Of a DNA stretch of 64,000 nt, positions 27,079-35,663 are shown in pieces. Source of the DNA: Nocardia exalbida NBRC 100660 (lineage in GTDB: Bacteria > Actinomycetota > Actinomycetes > Mycobacteriales > Mycobacteriaceae); contig NZ_BAFZ01000120.1 in the NCBI RefSeq assembly GCF_000308575.1, forward strand, positions 1 through 64,000, in the 5' to 3' direction. The position numbers and the translations under genes were made by a program. Positions within the stretch are counted from its first letter, which is position 1. Every line of letters begins with the position of its first letter. Below the pieces are notes generated by a model. That model did not search any database. It was not told the DNA's origin and was given only the letters and a program-made list of their open reading frames with translations.

Positions 27079-28977
27079 TCAGCTTCGATCGAATTCGGCG
27101 TCGATCACGTCGTCATCCGACGACGCAGCGTCTCCGCTGCCAGCCTGGTGTCCGTCGCCTGCCTGGTGTCCGTCGCCGCCGCCGGACTCGACCGGTGCGA
27201 GCGCGTAGAGCAGCTGCTGGAGCTCGGACGTGAGTGGCTCTGTCTCCGAAGGGGGAGCATTGTCTTTCACGGCTTTCCTGGCGTCGGCGATCAGCATCTC
27301 GGCGCGTGCCCTCTCGTGCGGTGGGGCACTGTCGCCGAGTTCGGCGAGTCGCCGTTCCACTTGATAGGCAATCGAATCGAGCGCGTTGCGCGCGTCGACC
27401 GCCTTTCGCAGTTCCTCGTCCTCGGCCCGGTTCCGCTCGGCCTCCGCGAGCATGCGCTCGACCTCACTCTTGTCGAGATTGCCCTGCTCACTGATCGTGA
27501 TGCTCTGCTCCTTACCGGTGTCCTTGTCGCGGGCGGTGACATGGAGGATGCCGTTGGCGTCGATGTCGAACGTGACTTCGACTTGGGCCTCGCCACGGGG
27601 CGCGGGGCGGATGTCTTCCAGCCGGAACCGACCGAGCACCCGGTTGTCGGCGGCCCGCTCGCGTTCGCCCTGCAGGACGACGATATCCACTGCGGACTGA
27701 TTGTCTTCCGCGGTGGCGAACACTTCACTGCGCCGGACCGGAATCGTCGTGTTGCGCTCGATGAGCTTGGTCATCACCCCGCCCTGGGTCTCGACGCCCA
27801 GGGACAGCGGGGTGACATCGAGCAGCAGGACATCGGAGACCTCGCCCTTGAGCACGCCCGCCTGGACTGCGGCACCGAGCGCCACGACCTCGTCCGGGTT
27901 GACGCTCATGTTGGGGTCCTTGCCGCCGGTGAGCCGGCGAACCAGCGCCTGTACCGCCGGAATACGTGTCGAACCACCGACCAGAATCACCTCGTCGATG
28001 TCGTTGGCGCTGACCTTCGCGTCACTCATCGCCTGCTTCACCGGGCCGAGGCAGCGTTCCACCAGATCCGCGGTCAGATCCTCGAACTTCGAGCGCATGA
28101 TCGTGGTGGTGAGATGCTTGGGACCGTTCGCGTCGGCGGTGATGAAGGGCAAGTTGACCTGGGCCTGTGTCACCGAGGACAACTCGACCTTGGCTTTCTC
28201 TGCTGCCTCGAAGAGGCGCTGCAACGCTTGCGGGTCCTTGCGCAGATCGATGTTCTCCGCACGCTGGAATTCGTCGGCGAGGTAGTCCACCAGACGTCGG
28301 TCGAAGTCGTCGCCGCCGAGGTGGGAGTCGCCGGCCGTGGAACGAACCTCGACCACTCCCTCGCCGACGTCGAGCAGGCTTACGTCGAAGGTGCCGCCGC
28401 CGAGGTCGAAGACCAGTACGGTCTCGTGGGTCTGCTTGTCCATGCCGTACGCCAGTGCCGCGGCGGTCGGCTCGTTGATGATCCGCAAGACCTCGAGCCC
28501 TGCGATCCGGCCGGCGTCCTTGGTGGCGTTGCGCTGCGCGTCGTTGAAGTACGCGGGAACGGTGATGACCGCTTCCTTGACCTTCTCACCAAGGAACTTG
28601 CTCGCGTCGTCGACGAGCTTGCGCAGCACGAGGGCACTGATCTCCTCCGGCGCGTACTTCTTGCCCCGCACGTCGAATCGAGCCTCACCGTTGTCACCCG
28701 GTACGACGTCGAAACTGACCGCTTTGGCCTCCTCGGAGACCTCGTCGTAATGACGTCCGATGAAGCGTTTCGCCGAGTATATTGTGCCCTTCGGATTCAA
28801 GATCGCCTGCCGTCGGGCGAGCTGACCCACCAGCCGCTCCCCGCTCTCGGTGAACGCCACTACCGACGGCGTCGTCCGCGCTCCCTCGGCGTTGGAGATC
28901 ACCACCGGCTCGCCGCCTTGCCAGCTTGCGATGACCGAGTTCGTGGTGCCCAGGTCGATACCTACAGCGGTCGCCAT
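27079..28977 (-). CDS. dnaK: DnaK (Hsp70) chaperone
   Basis: The 632-aa protein carries the Hsp70 signatures GIDLGTTNSVIA (N-terminal phosphate loop), VFDLGGGTFDVSLLDVGEG and VILVGGSTRIPAVQALV, followed by the DVTPLSLGVETQGGVMTKLI linker and the substrate-binding domain. The C-terminus is glycine/histidine-rich with a tandem HQAGDG repeat and ends DAEFDRS. It is the first intact gene of the operon with grpE, dnaJ, cbpM-like and clpB. A housekeeping dnaK locus probably exists elsewhere in such genomes, so this may be a second copy; that needs the full genome. Confidence 0.95.
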   Translation of the reverse strand: MATAVGIDLGTTNSVIASWQGGEPVVISNAEGARTTPSVVAFTESGERLVGQLARRQAILNPKGTIYSAKRFIGRHYDEVSEEAKAVSFDVVPGDNGEARFDVRGKKYAPEEISALVLRKLVDDASKFLGEKVKEAVITVPAYFNDAQRNATKDAGRIAGLEVLRIINEPTAAALAYGMDKQTHETVLVFDLGGGTFDVSLLDVGEGVVEVRSTAGDSHLGGDDFDRRLVDYLADEFQRAENIDLRKDPQALQRLFEAAEKAKVELSSVTQAQVNLPFITADANGPKHLTTTIMRSKFEDLTADLVERCLGPVKQAMSDAKVSANDIDEVILVGGSTRIPAVQALVRRLTGGKDPNMSVNPDEVVALGAAVQAGVLKGEVSDVLLLDVTPLSLGVETQGGVMTKLIERNTTIPVRRSEVFATAEDNQSAVDIVVLQGERERAADNRVLGRFRLEDIRPAPRGEAQVEVTFDIDANGILHVTARDKDTGKEQSITISEQGNLDKSEVERMLAEAERNRAEDEELRKAVDARNALDSIAYQVERRLAELGDSAPPHERARAEMLIADARKAVKDNAPPSETEPLTSELQQLLYALAPVESGGGDGHQAGDGHQAGSGDAASSDDDVIDAEFDRS

Positions 28978-28980
28978 GGC

Positions 28981-29428
28981 TCATTCCTTTCGATTGATCC
29001 GGCCGGTGAGCAGGCGCACGGTTTCGTCCGCGACCTCGGCATCGGCGAGAACTTCGTAGTGACGTGGTTGTAACGGCTGGATTGAGGTGAAGTCGGGCCG
29101 ACCGCCCTGCAGCGCGAACATGAGCAGGCCGAGCAGGGCGCCGACAACAGCGCCGAACACCAGCCCGTAGCAGGCGAGCACGAGACCTGTGAAGCATCGG
29201 CTGGCGCACGTCAGCGCCTCGCAGAGCGGCCCGGCCGTAGTTCAATCGACCGACGACCTGCTCGACCAGCTCGATGTCGCGTCCGAGGGTGGCCGATTTG
29301 TCGACCGTGAAATGCTGGTCGGAGAGGTAGTCGACGGCGCTTTCGGTGTTGGCGTAGTTGTCGAACGTTGCTATTACCTGGCGGGCAGGTTGGTTCCGAC
29401 GTATCGCGGAGGTTTCACGACCGGGCCC
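28981..29428 (-). pseudogene. General-stress (GSP17M-type) glycine-zipper membrane protein, frameshifted
   Basis: The 3' part (28981-29215) encodes a hydrophobic segment (YGLVFGAVVGALLGLLMFAL) and the conserved tail HYEVLADAEVADETVRLL. The 5' part lies in another frame and reads VIATFDNYANTESAVDYLSD, DKSATLGRDIELVEQ and VVGRLNYGRAALRGA, the classical N-terminal domain of the actinobacterial general-stress/low-temperature-induced membrane family. The frames join near 29205-29225. No good start codon is seen before the in-frame stop at 29429-29431. Either the gene is broken or one base is wrong. It ends 3 bp from dnaK's start, so it probably led the operon originally. Confidence 0.7.
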
Positions 29429-30157
29429 TCACATCACGCCCTCTGGGCGCTGATGATTCGGTGTTCGCCGAGCCGGCGCGTACCGGTTCGGCATCCTGCC
29501 GGTCGGTCAACCGCTTGAACTCACGGACGGCTCAGTCTTCATCCGCCTGTGGGCGTCGACAGAACGGGAGACGGTGGCGTTCACACCCCGGGGCGCAAAT
29601 ACCTGCCGGAATCCGCTCGAGGCGGCCGGTGCGCACACTCCGGGCATCAGCCACTACTCCGGGCTTCCACGAGTAGAACTTCCGATTCGAAGGATCTGGG
29701 CGCTATGACAAGGTTCCAGCGAGTCGAAAAGAGGAAGCCGATTACGCCACACAGTATAGTCACGGGAGCACCGGAGTCATAGATTCATACCCGCTCGCGC
29801 GAGGAACAGCGGCCACCTGCGCGAGGACTTCCCCGACGAGGCATCGTCATCCTGCGTCTGGCTACGATCGGCTGCCGACCCGGCGACCGGGCTGGTATCC
29901 CTGGTGATCTGGGGCCGCGCTGACAACGGCACACCGTCGTCGGTTTTCGCCCGCCGTCTCGGTCGCGACATCGAGGTGTACAACGCCGCATACCTGACCG
30001 CCGACAGCGTGTCCAGTTGCCTCGGCTTGACACTGCAAGCAGTCTCGGGAGTTTGTAATACGGATATCGGTACGGGTGCGGACGGAAGAGGCGAAGTTCG
30101 GCGGCGTCCGAGCCGCTCCGCCGGCTCGTGTTGCAGGTCGTCGCCTTCGTCCGGCTA
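29429..30157. other. Region upstream of the chaperone operon, no gene seen
   Basis: Frames in this 730-bp stretch give no recognisable protein. It should contain the promoter of the chaperone operon. I looked for HAIR (CTTGAGT-N7-ACTCAAG) and CIRCE elements and found none convincing. Confidence 0.35.
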
Positions 30158-31363
30158 TCAGTGTGGTCGGTGGAAACCGGGCGATGCGACAGACAGGCGC
30201 AATGTGTCGTCACGGTGGGTCAGGGTGAGTTCGTACCAGTCGGAGGTGCGTGCGTTGGCGATGATTCCGTCGGTGTCGGCCGACAGCGTCACCCGCCAGC
30301 CGTGCTGCTCCCAGATCCGGACGATCACAGGTGGGTAGACGTCGGCGCGGTCGGGGGCCGGTGGGTCGAGGAAGTAGCGGGTCTCGAGCCGGTCGACCTG
30401 GTAGATGTTGCCCGCGTCGTCGTCGAACGGCAGTATCGTCTCGCCGTCGAGGCCCTCCTGCGGGCGGATGCGCATGTGGCCGCCCAGCGCGTCGAGCAGC
30501 TCGGCGACGAGGTCGCGGATACGCTCGCGCGCTGTGTCCTCGGTGAGTTCGCGGGTCCAGACGATCGCCCGCGCCGCCCGGGGCAGGGACATGCTCGCTT
30601 GCCGCAGTTCATCCGGTGTCGGCGGTGTCGCGGGCGCGGCGGTCTCGGGTGGGTGGTCACGCTCGAGCTGGAAGCCGTAGCTCATCAGTTCGTCGAAGGT
30701 GCGCGCGAACTGAAGGGGCCGCTCCATATGGCCGTCTGCCTCCCAGCCGATGGCGCCGCCGGGCAGGTCAGGAGAGACGAAGTAACGCGTATCGCCCAAG
30801 CCCTTGGCGATGAGCATCGCCCGGCCACCCGGAATGTCCTCGCCCGTGTCCCAATTGCGCACGACCTCGGGCAAGTTCAGCACGGAATAGTTCCGCATGT
30901 CCCGGGGTCGGGTGGGACCGAAAGAGATCCCGTCGAGATCGGTGAAACCCGCGTGCACCGTGGTGAGGAAAACCCGTAGCGCATCGGGCAGCGCATCCCA
31001 GTATGGTGGCCGGTCGGCGCCGAACGTCTCCGGATCCCATCCGATACGGAACTCGTGTGGCTGAAACGGCTTTCGCAGCGCATACAGCAGCACCCAGTCA
31101 CCACGCAGCAGGCAGACCCGCACATCGTCGAGGCATTCGGCCAACACAGCCCCGAACCGTGGCAACACCTCGACGAACAAGTCGAGATTCCACAAAGCCA
31201 CCGCGGCCGCGCACCGGGCGCTCGCATCCCCACCCGCTGCGATCCCGGCCCACCGCGCCGGGACATGAGCCGCGGCCGACGACCCCGGCTCGACCAGCAG
31301 CGCCGAGCCGGAACCGAACTCCGCTACGACCCGCGCGAAGTCGACACTGTCCACGACACCCAT
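30158..31363 (-). CDS. SMI1/KNR4 (SUKH)-like protein with extra C-terminal domain
   Basis: From the ATG at 31363 the protein is 401 aa. The region about 100-240 (DALPDALRVFLTTVHAGFTD, FGPTRPRDMRNYSVLNLPEV, GGAIGWEADGHMERPLQFAR) has the look of a SUKH/SMI1-KNR4 domain, often an immunity protein to contact-dependent or secreted toxins. The C-terminal ~130 residues (LTEDTARERIRDLVAELLDA, IRIWEQHGWRVTLSADTDG-like) form a separate alpha/beta domain resembling small mycobacterial lipoprotein (LppA-like) domains, here without signal peptide. Neither assignment is certain. No toxin gene is adjacent; an IS3 remnant lies just upstream. Orphan immunity proteins next to mobile-element scars are common. 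Confidence 0.6.
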   Translation of the reverse strand: MGVVDSVDFARVVAEFGSGSALLVEPGSSAAAHVPARWAGIAAGGDASARCAAAVALWNLDLFVEVLPRFGAVLAECLDDVRVCLLRGDWVLLYALRKPFQPHEFRIGWDPETFGADRPPYWDALPDALRVFLTTVHAGFTDLDGISFGPTRPRDMRNYSVLNLPEVVRNWDTGEDIPGGRAMLIAKGLGDTRYFVSPDLPGGAIGWEADGHMERPLQFARTFDELMSYGFQLERDHPPETAAPATPPTPDELRQASMSLPRAARAIVWTRELTEDTARERIRDLVAELLDALGGHMRIRPQEGLDGETILPFDDDAGNIYQVDRLETRYFLDPPAPDRADVYPPVIVRIWEQHGWRVTLSADTDGIIANARTSDWYELTLTHRDDTLRLSVASPGFHRPH

Positions 31364-31499
31364 CGAACAGCATCCCCACCGCTGACACCACGAGGGCACC
31401 CGCACGACGCAGGAGGCGGACGGCCGTCTCGAACCGAAACTGGGTCACTGAACACGACGGTGCAGTGGTCGCCCCACGGGCTGGCCACACTGGCTGCTA

Positions 31500-31735
31500 G
31501 AACTCGCCGACACGACCGATCAGATCGGTTGGGGGTGCATCACGAGGCGTTGCGGAACCGGATCCGTCAGGCCGAGGCCGATGCCGGTGAACGTCATGAC
31601 AGGCCGACGACCGACGTGGCCGCCGAGAACAAGCAGCTGCGGGAGCGGATCGCCGAGCTCGACCGGGTCAACGCGGTATTGCGCGATGCGAGCAGATGGC
31701 TCTCGGGCCAGGAAGGCCCGCCGGTCACTCACATC
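31500..31735 (+). pseudogene. IS3-family transposase OrfA remnant
   Basis: The frame reads RLGVHHEALRNRIRQAEADA, GERHDRPTTDVAAENKQLRE and RIAELDRVNAVLRDAS, the HTH end and leucine-zipper of IS3-family OrfA (InsE-like). The N-terminal part is degraded, OrfB is missing and no terminal inverted repeats were seen. It marks an old insertion between the SUKH-like gene and the ACP/lipid-kinase operon. Confidence 0.75.
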
Positions 31736-31812
31736 TTGGGGGTCACGGGCGTGCGGATGGTCGGCGGCTCACCCGCGGAAAACCGGCCTGGCCGCACAAG
31801 AAGGCGGGCGAA

Positions 31813-32610
31813 TCACCGAGGGACAGGCTGCGGTCGAAAACCGTAGTATCGCCGCACCATTCGCTCGTATAGGCGGCCCGGAAGCAGCCTTCGGGCCCAG
31901 AAGGACAAGCGGACGTCACGGCCGCACAGGTAGCTCTGCCGTGGCCGGTCCGAGGCCAGGATCGTCACGACCTTGCGGGCCACGGCGGAGGCGGGCTGGC
32001 CCGCGGCGAGGTAGCCGCGTACGAGGTTCAGCACGGCGGCACGGTCGTGGTCGTAGGCGGCGATCGGCCGCGACACGTGTTCCGCCGTGTCGATGATCGG
32101 GGTGACGGTCCACCCCGGGATGAGTACCGACACATGGACGCCCGTCCCGGCGGCCTCCGTGCGCGCGGCTTCGCCGATGCGCTCCACAGCGGCCTTCGTG
32201 GCCGAGTACCAGCCACCGTAGGGCTCGGCGACAGCGCCCGCACCCGAACTTACGACGATCACGCGGCCCGCCCCTCGGGCGCGGAACAACGGCAGCACCG
32301 CGCGCAGTACGCGGTGGGCGCCGAGGACATTGGTGTCGTAGAGCGCCGCGGCCTCGTCGGGTGTGGTCTCCTCGACCGCGCCGACGACGCCGTATGCCGC
32401 GAACGTGACGACTGCCTGGATGCTGCCGTGCCTGGCATGCACGTCGCGAACCCAGCGGTTCACCGCCTCTTCGTCGCGCACGTCGACCCGAGCGATTCCG
32501 GACGCGGCGACCCGGTCGCATCCTTCGACCGTGTACCCCAGCGCCGCGAGATGTTGCATGGTGGCCGCGCCCATGCCGTTGGCGGCTCCGGTGACGAGCA
32601 CGACCGTCAC
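31813..32610 (-). CDS. Short-chain dehydrogenase/reductase
   Basis: A 265-aa classical SDR: VTGAANGMGAATM (TGxxxGxG cofactor motif) at the N-terminus, NVLGAHRVLRAVLP, the catalytic Ser in VIVVSSGAGA, and YSATK (Y-x-x-x-K). The C-terminus extends beyond the Rossmann core with a basic helix (LSFWARRLLPGRLYERMVRR), as in SDRs acting on membrane lipids. Its GTG start overlaps the lipid-kinase stop (GTGA, 32607-32610). It is the last gene of the ACP / aminotransferase-HAD / lipid-kinase unit; reduction of a long-chain keto intermediate is a plausible role, inferred from neighbours. The larger open frame spanning 31813-34035 is a chance extension. Confidence 0.85.
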   Translation of the reverse strand: MTVVLVTGAANGMGAATMQHLAALGYTVEGCDRVAASGIARVDVRDEEAVNRWVRDVHARHGSIQAVVTFAAYGVVGAVEETTPDEAAALYDTNVLGAHRVLRAVLPLFRARGAGRVIVVSSGAGAVAEPYGGWYSATKAAVERIGEAARTEAAGTGVHVSVLIPGWTVTPIIDTAEHVSRPIAAYDHDRAAVLNLVRGYLAAGQPASAVARKVVTILASDRPRQSYLCGRDVRLSFWARRLLPGRLYERMVRRYYGFRPQPVPR

Positions 32611-33548
32611 GCGGCACACACCTTCAGTACGCGCGGCAGAACCTCCAGCCGCGCCGACTCCACCATCGTGATCTCGCCGTCCAGTTCCAGCGGCGCCGGA
32701 CGATCCGGCCGCAGCTCCACGACCGAATCCCGATGGCATACCGCCAGCCGCGACCGCCGGAACCGGCCCGCGTACAGGCCCGCGACCAAGCCGAGCGTCC
32801 GGAGTCTCCCCGCCTCGGCCCAGATGTTCACGTCGAACCGGCCGTCGGCGCGCGTGACCGCCGTGTCGTAACGCATGCCGCCCGCGAAGTGCACGCTCTT
32901 GAGCACGCCGATGTTGGTGATCGGGGCCGCATGGCTCCAGTCGCGGCCACGCACCGCGACCGGCAACGGCCGATGGGTGGCGATGGTGGTCAGCGCGGTG
33001 GCGATGATGGCCGCCTCCACACTGCGCGCCTTGAGCCGACCGACCACCCCGGTGGCCTGGTTGAACGAATGATTGCCCGCGGCGACCAGTCCCATACTCG
33101 CGTTGAGCAGGAAGTAGCGCACCGCGCGGGTGCCGTCGACCAGCAGTACGCAGGCCTTGCCCACGTCGACGAGTTCGGTGCGCGCGGCGTCGATTCGCAC
33201 CGGAACGGCCCCGATACGCCCGCTGTCGGGCACCGGTTTGTGGAAGTCGTTCGAGCTGCCCAGTCCCACCGCACCCAATGCGGAGCCGGGGGCGTGCGGG
33301 CGGTCGGTTGCCGGGTCCATGAGCGCGTTGAGCACCAGGTTCACCATGCCGTCGCCGCCCGCGGCGACGAGCACAGACGGCGGATCCGGCCGGGTGACGG
33401 CCGCGCGCACGAGATCGGTGGCGTGCCGTGCGTCGGCGGGCAGTTCGACCGACAGATCCGAGTGACCGGCGCGCAGCGCGGATTCCACCGGCTCCCAGCG
33501 TCGCAGCGCGGTGCCCGCGTTCGCGCGCGGGTTCAGGACGACGAGCAC
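32607..33548 (-). CDS. Diacylglycerol/sphingosine-kinase-family lipid kinase
   Basis: The product (about 313 aa from the GTG at 33548) shows the DAGK catalytic motifs: VVLNPRANAG at the N-terminus, the nucleotide loop VAAGGDGMVNLVLNALM, GLGSSNDFHKPVP (variant of GTGNDFA), and the C-terminal PLELDGEITMV. It phosphorylates a lipid hydroxyl using ATP. The GTG start has an overlapping GAGGAGG 4-5 nt upstream; an ATG at 33572 would give 8 more residues without a better site. It overlaps both neighbours and is part of a compact four-gene operon. The substrate is unknown; diacylglycerol and long-chain bases are used by relatives. Confidence 0.87.
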   Translation of the reverse strand: MLVVLNPRANAGTALRRWEPVESALRAGHSDLSVELPADARHATDLVRAAVTRPDPPSVLVAAGGDGMVNLVLNALMDPATDRPHAPGSALGAVGLGSSNDFHKPVPDSGRIGAVPVRIDAARTELVDVGKACVLLVDGTRAVRYFLLNASMGLVAAGNHSFNQATGVVGRLKARSVEAAIIATALTTIATHRPLPVAVRGRDWSHAAPITNIGVLKSVHFAGGMRYDTAVTRADGRFDVNIWAEAGRLRTLGLVAGLYAGRFRRSRLAVCHRDSVVELRPDRPAPLELDGEITMVESARLEVLPRVLKVCAA

Positions 33549-34426
33549 GGATCCTCCTCGATGCCGAGCCATCGGCGTAGTGCGCGATGGTCTCCCGTGG
33601 TGACCAGCCCGGTCCGGGCCACGGCCGGTGGTATGTCGGTGGCGGGCGCGCCGACCAGGAAGACCGGGATGCCCAGCTGCGCGGCGGGGCCATCGTGGGC
33701 CGGGTCGTTGCCGACCATGACGCAGTCAGCAGCGACCGCGCCCAGCTGGTCGAGCAGTTCGCGATAGAACTCGAGCCGCGGCTTGGCGCGGTGCATGGTG
33801 TCACCGCTGGTGACGAAGGTGAACGAGGCACGCAGCCGCGCGATCCGGTCCAGCGATTCGGTGACCACGGCCGCGGCGGTCCGCGCTTCGGCGTCCCCGG
33901 CGGGCGCGGACGGGCGCACATCGTGCAGGTGGTCGCGGCGGAGGCGGCGCAGCGTCCGCCGTAGCTCGGCGTCCAGTTCGGACAGGGCGCGCGCGTGCGC
34001 GACCGTGGCGTGCCGGATCGCCGCTTCGACCGCATCGGCTCCGGTGGAACCGAATGTCACCACGTACTCCCGGCCGGTGCACGCACCGACCGACTCGGAC
34101 GGCCGCCGGGCCAACCGCGCGGCGCCGGGCCGGACACTGCCCTGCGCAACGAATGGCACCTGCTGGTTCAGCGTCGCGGTAGCGGCCCGTACCAGCGCCG
34201 GATGATTGTGACCGAAGAGCGCGGCGCCGAAACCGCCGACGAGATCCAGCACCCGGGTGCCGTCCGCGCGGAAGAGATGGTCGCCGTCCGCGGCGGTGTA
34301 CACCACGTCCAGGTGACAGGCTCGCAGCAGTCCGGCCAGGCCGGGTCGGTTGTAGTCGGTGAAGTCACCGAACGAGTCGGAATCGGGGGGCAGCGGCTGT
34401 TCACGCCACCCGGCACGCGCGGTCAC
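33533..34426 (-). CDS. Chimeric protein: class III aminotransferase N-terminus joined to HAD hydrolase C-terminus
   Basis: From a GTG overlapping the ACP stop (34423-34426) the frame encodes 297 aa. Residues 20-160 are the N-terminal part of a class III PLP aminotransferase (DGTRVLDLVGGFGAALFGHN, NQQVPFVAQGS, FGSTGADAVEAAIRHATVAH). Residues ~165-290 match the second half of a HAD phosphatase: RAKPRLEFYRELL (motif III Lys) and CVMVGNDPAHDG (motif IV). The aminotransferase lacks the PLP-binding lysine domain and the HAD lacks its nucleophilic DxD, so neither activity is complete. An in-frame internal deletion fusing two formerly adjacent genes is the simplest explanation; a genuine new architecture is less likely. 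Confidence 0.75.
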   Translation of the reverse strand: MTARAGWREQPLPPDSDSFGDFTDYNRPGLAGLLRACHLDVVYTAADGDHLFRADGTRVLDLVGGFGAALFGHNHPALVRAATATLNQQVPFVAQGSVRPGAARLARRPSESVGACTGREYVVTFGSTGADAVEAAIRHATVAHARALSELDAELRRTLRRLRRDHLHDVRPSAPAGDAEARTAAAVVTESLDRIARLRASFTFVTSGDTMHRAKPRLEFYRELLDQLGAVAADCVMVGNDPAHDGPAAQLGIPVFLVGAPATDIPPAVARTGLVTTGDHRALRRWLGIEEDPCSSS

Positions 34427-34692
34427 GCCCGCGCCTCGGCCCGGGTGGGGCCGGTACGGATCGTCTTCGACGTCACGCATGCGATCACCGCGCGCGCGGT
34501 ATGCAGCGTCGCTGCCTCCTCGTCGGAGATCGCGATGCCGAACTCGCGCTCGAGCTCGATCACCAACTCCACCGACCGCACCGAGTCCAAGCCATAATCC
34601 AGCAACGGTGTGTCCTGGTCTATTTCGACTGCATGCAGACCGCGCGAGAACATCGCGAGAACTCGCTCGGTCACGGCATCGAATTCATTCAT
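34423..34692 (-). CDS. Acyl carrier protein
   Basis: This 89-aa protein has the carrier-protein core: a helix 1 region (VTERVLAMFSRGLHAVEI), the phosphopantetheine attachment motif LLDYGLDSVRSVELVIELE with Ser at about residue 37 in DSV, and an acidic helix 2/3 (EFGIAISDEEAAT). The Asp-Ser-Val-Arg pattern is closer to stand-alone NRPS/PKS or specialised lipid ACPs than to FabC-type ACP. It is the first gene of the operon and overlaps the aminotransferase-HAD start by 4 bp, so it probably carries the acyl or amino-acyl substrate of this pathway. Confidence 0.88.
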   Translation of the reverse strand: MNEFDAVTERVLAMFSRGLHAVEIDQDTPLLDYGLDSVRSVELVIELEREFGIAISDEEAATLHTARAVIACVTSKTIRTGPTRAEARA

Positions 34693-35663
34693 TCAGCGCC
34701 TCCTCCACCGCGCGACGAACCTTTGCACCGGCGCGGAACATCTGCGCCGATCGACGCCCACCCGGCCGTTTCGAACCATATATGCACAGTTCAGCGCAGG
34801 TTTTTACACCTGCCGAGTCCGCGTTCACTCATCCTCCGATATCAGCGAACGGGACTGTCGGATCTCGCTGTCCCGCCATCCGCGTGCGGCGTGCCACTAC
34901 ACCGCCCCGCGTTCTCACATCTGCACACGCGCCCTATGCGGGCTGCAATTCGAAACCCACTGCCGAACAAGCGGTTTCGCCAGAAGGCAATTTTTCGGCT
35001 AATTTTGTCGACTATGTTTCCGGAAACAAAGCCGCGCATCACGGAAGACATGGCGAGAAACACGCCGTCTGAGACGATTTGACAGATCCGCGTCCGCGGT
35101 AGATCTACTTCAACTGCCACCGCGCGACACAATAAACTCTCCGCCGTCGGAAACTGTGCTGTTCATGCGGCATTAATCCACTGACCAAGCAATAATAAAT
35201 ACCGACCCATCGGTATTTATCATGCACTCTCGTCCTACCCCATCCCGGCAAGAATATGAAGTCACGTAACGGCGTTTTTTCGCTGTGCGCCAACGCATTT
35301 CACTTGTCCGGAGACCAGCTGACTTCTGGACCGCCGCCGGCATGTGACGCCTCTCATTACCAGTCGGTAGTATGCGTAAATGCTGTGACCGACCACAATC
35401 GACCCTGCACAGGCGCCGGGACATGTACCAGGTCCACCCCGGTCGAGGGATAGCCCGGCATCATTTCGACCGTGTCGTCGGACATCTGACGCAGGCTCTC
35501 CATGCGGCTGGCGTACAACCCGCTCTCACGGCCGAGATCGTCGCGCGATTGTTGTGTCGAGTTCGCCGACGGCCGCACCGCGACGAACATCGACGACCCT
35601 CCCTCGGATGACAGCAGCACCACCGCGGTGTTGATGCGGGTGGGTGTGGTGGCAGCCCCGACT
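34693..35663. other. Lower-G+C intergenic region
   Basis: Nearly 1 kb with visibly lower G+C (34950-35300 especially), unlike most of the window. It contains the promoter of the ACP operon on its left. A minus-strand frame over 35357-35803 contains a natural-looking stretch (TTPTRINTAVVLLSSEGGSS) that I could not place in any family. No RNA gene or IS end recognised. Probably acquired and decaying DNA. Confidence 0.35.

Noticed and set aside
27148..29073. 641-codon plus-strand frame across dnaK
   Set aside because: An antisense shadow of dnaK, as often seen opposite Hsp70 genes.
29429..30157. Possible HAIR or CIRCE heat-shock operators before the chaperone operon
   Set aside because: CTTGAACTCA near 29514 resembles half of a HAIR element, but the second half is missing; no CIRCE palindrome was seen.
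31813..34035. 740-codon frame covering SDR, lipid kinase and part of the aminotransferase region
   Set aside because: Only its C-terminal 265 residues are a protein family (SDR); the rest is an out-of-frame reading of the lipid kinase and chimera genes.
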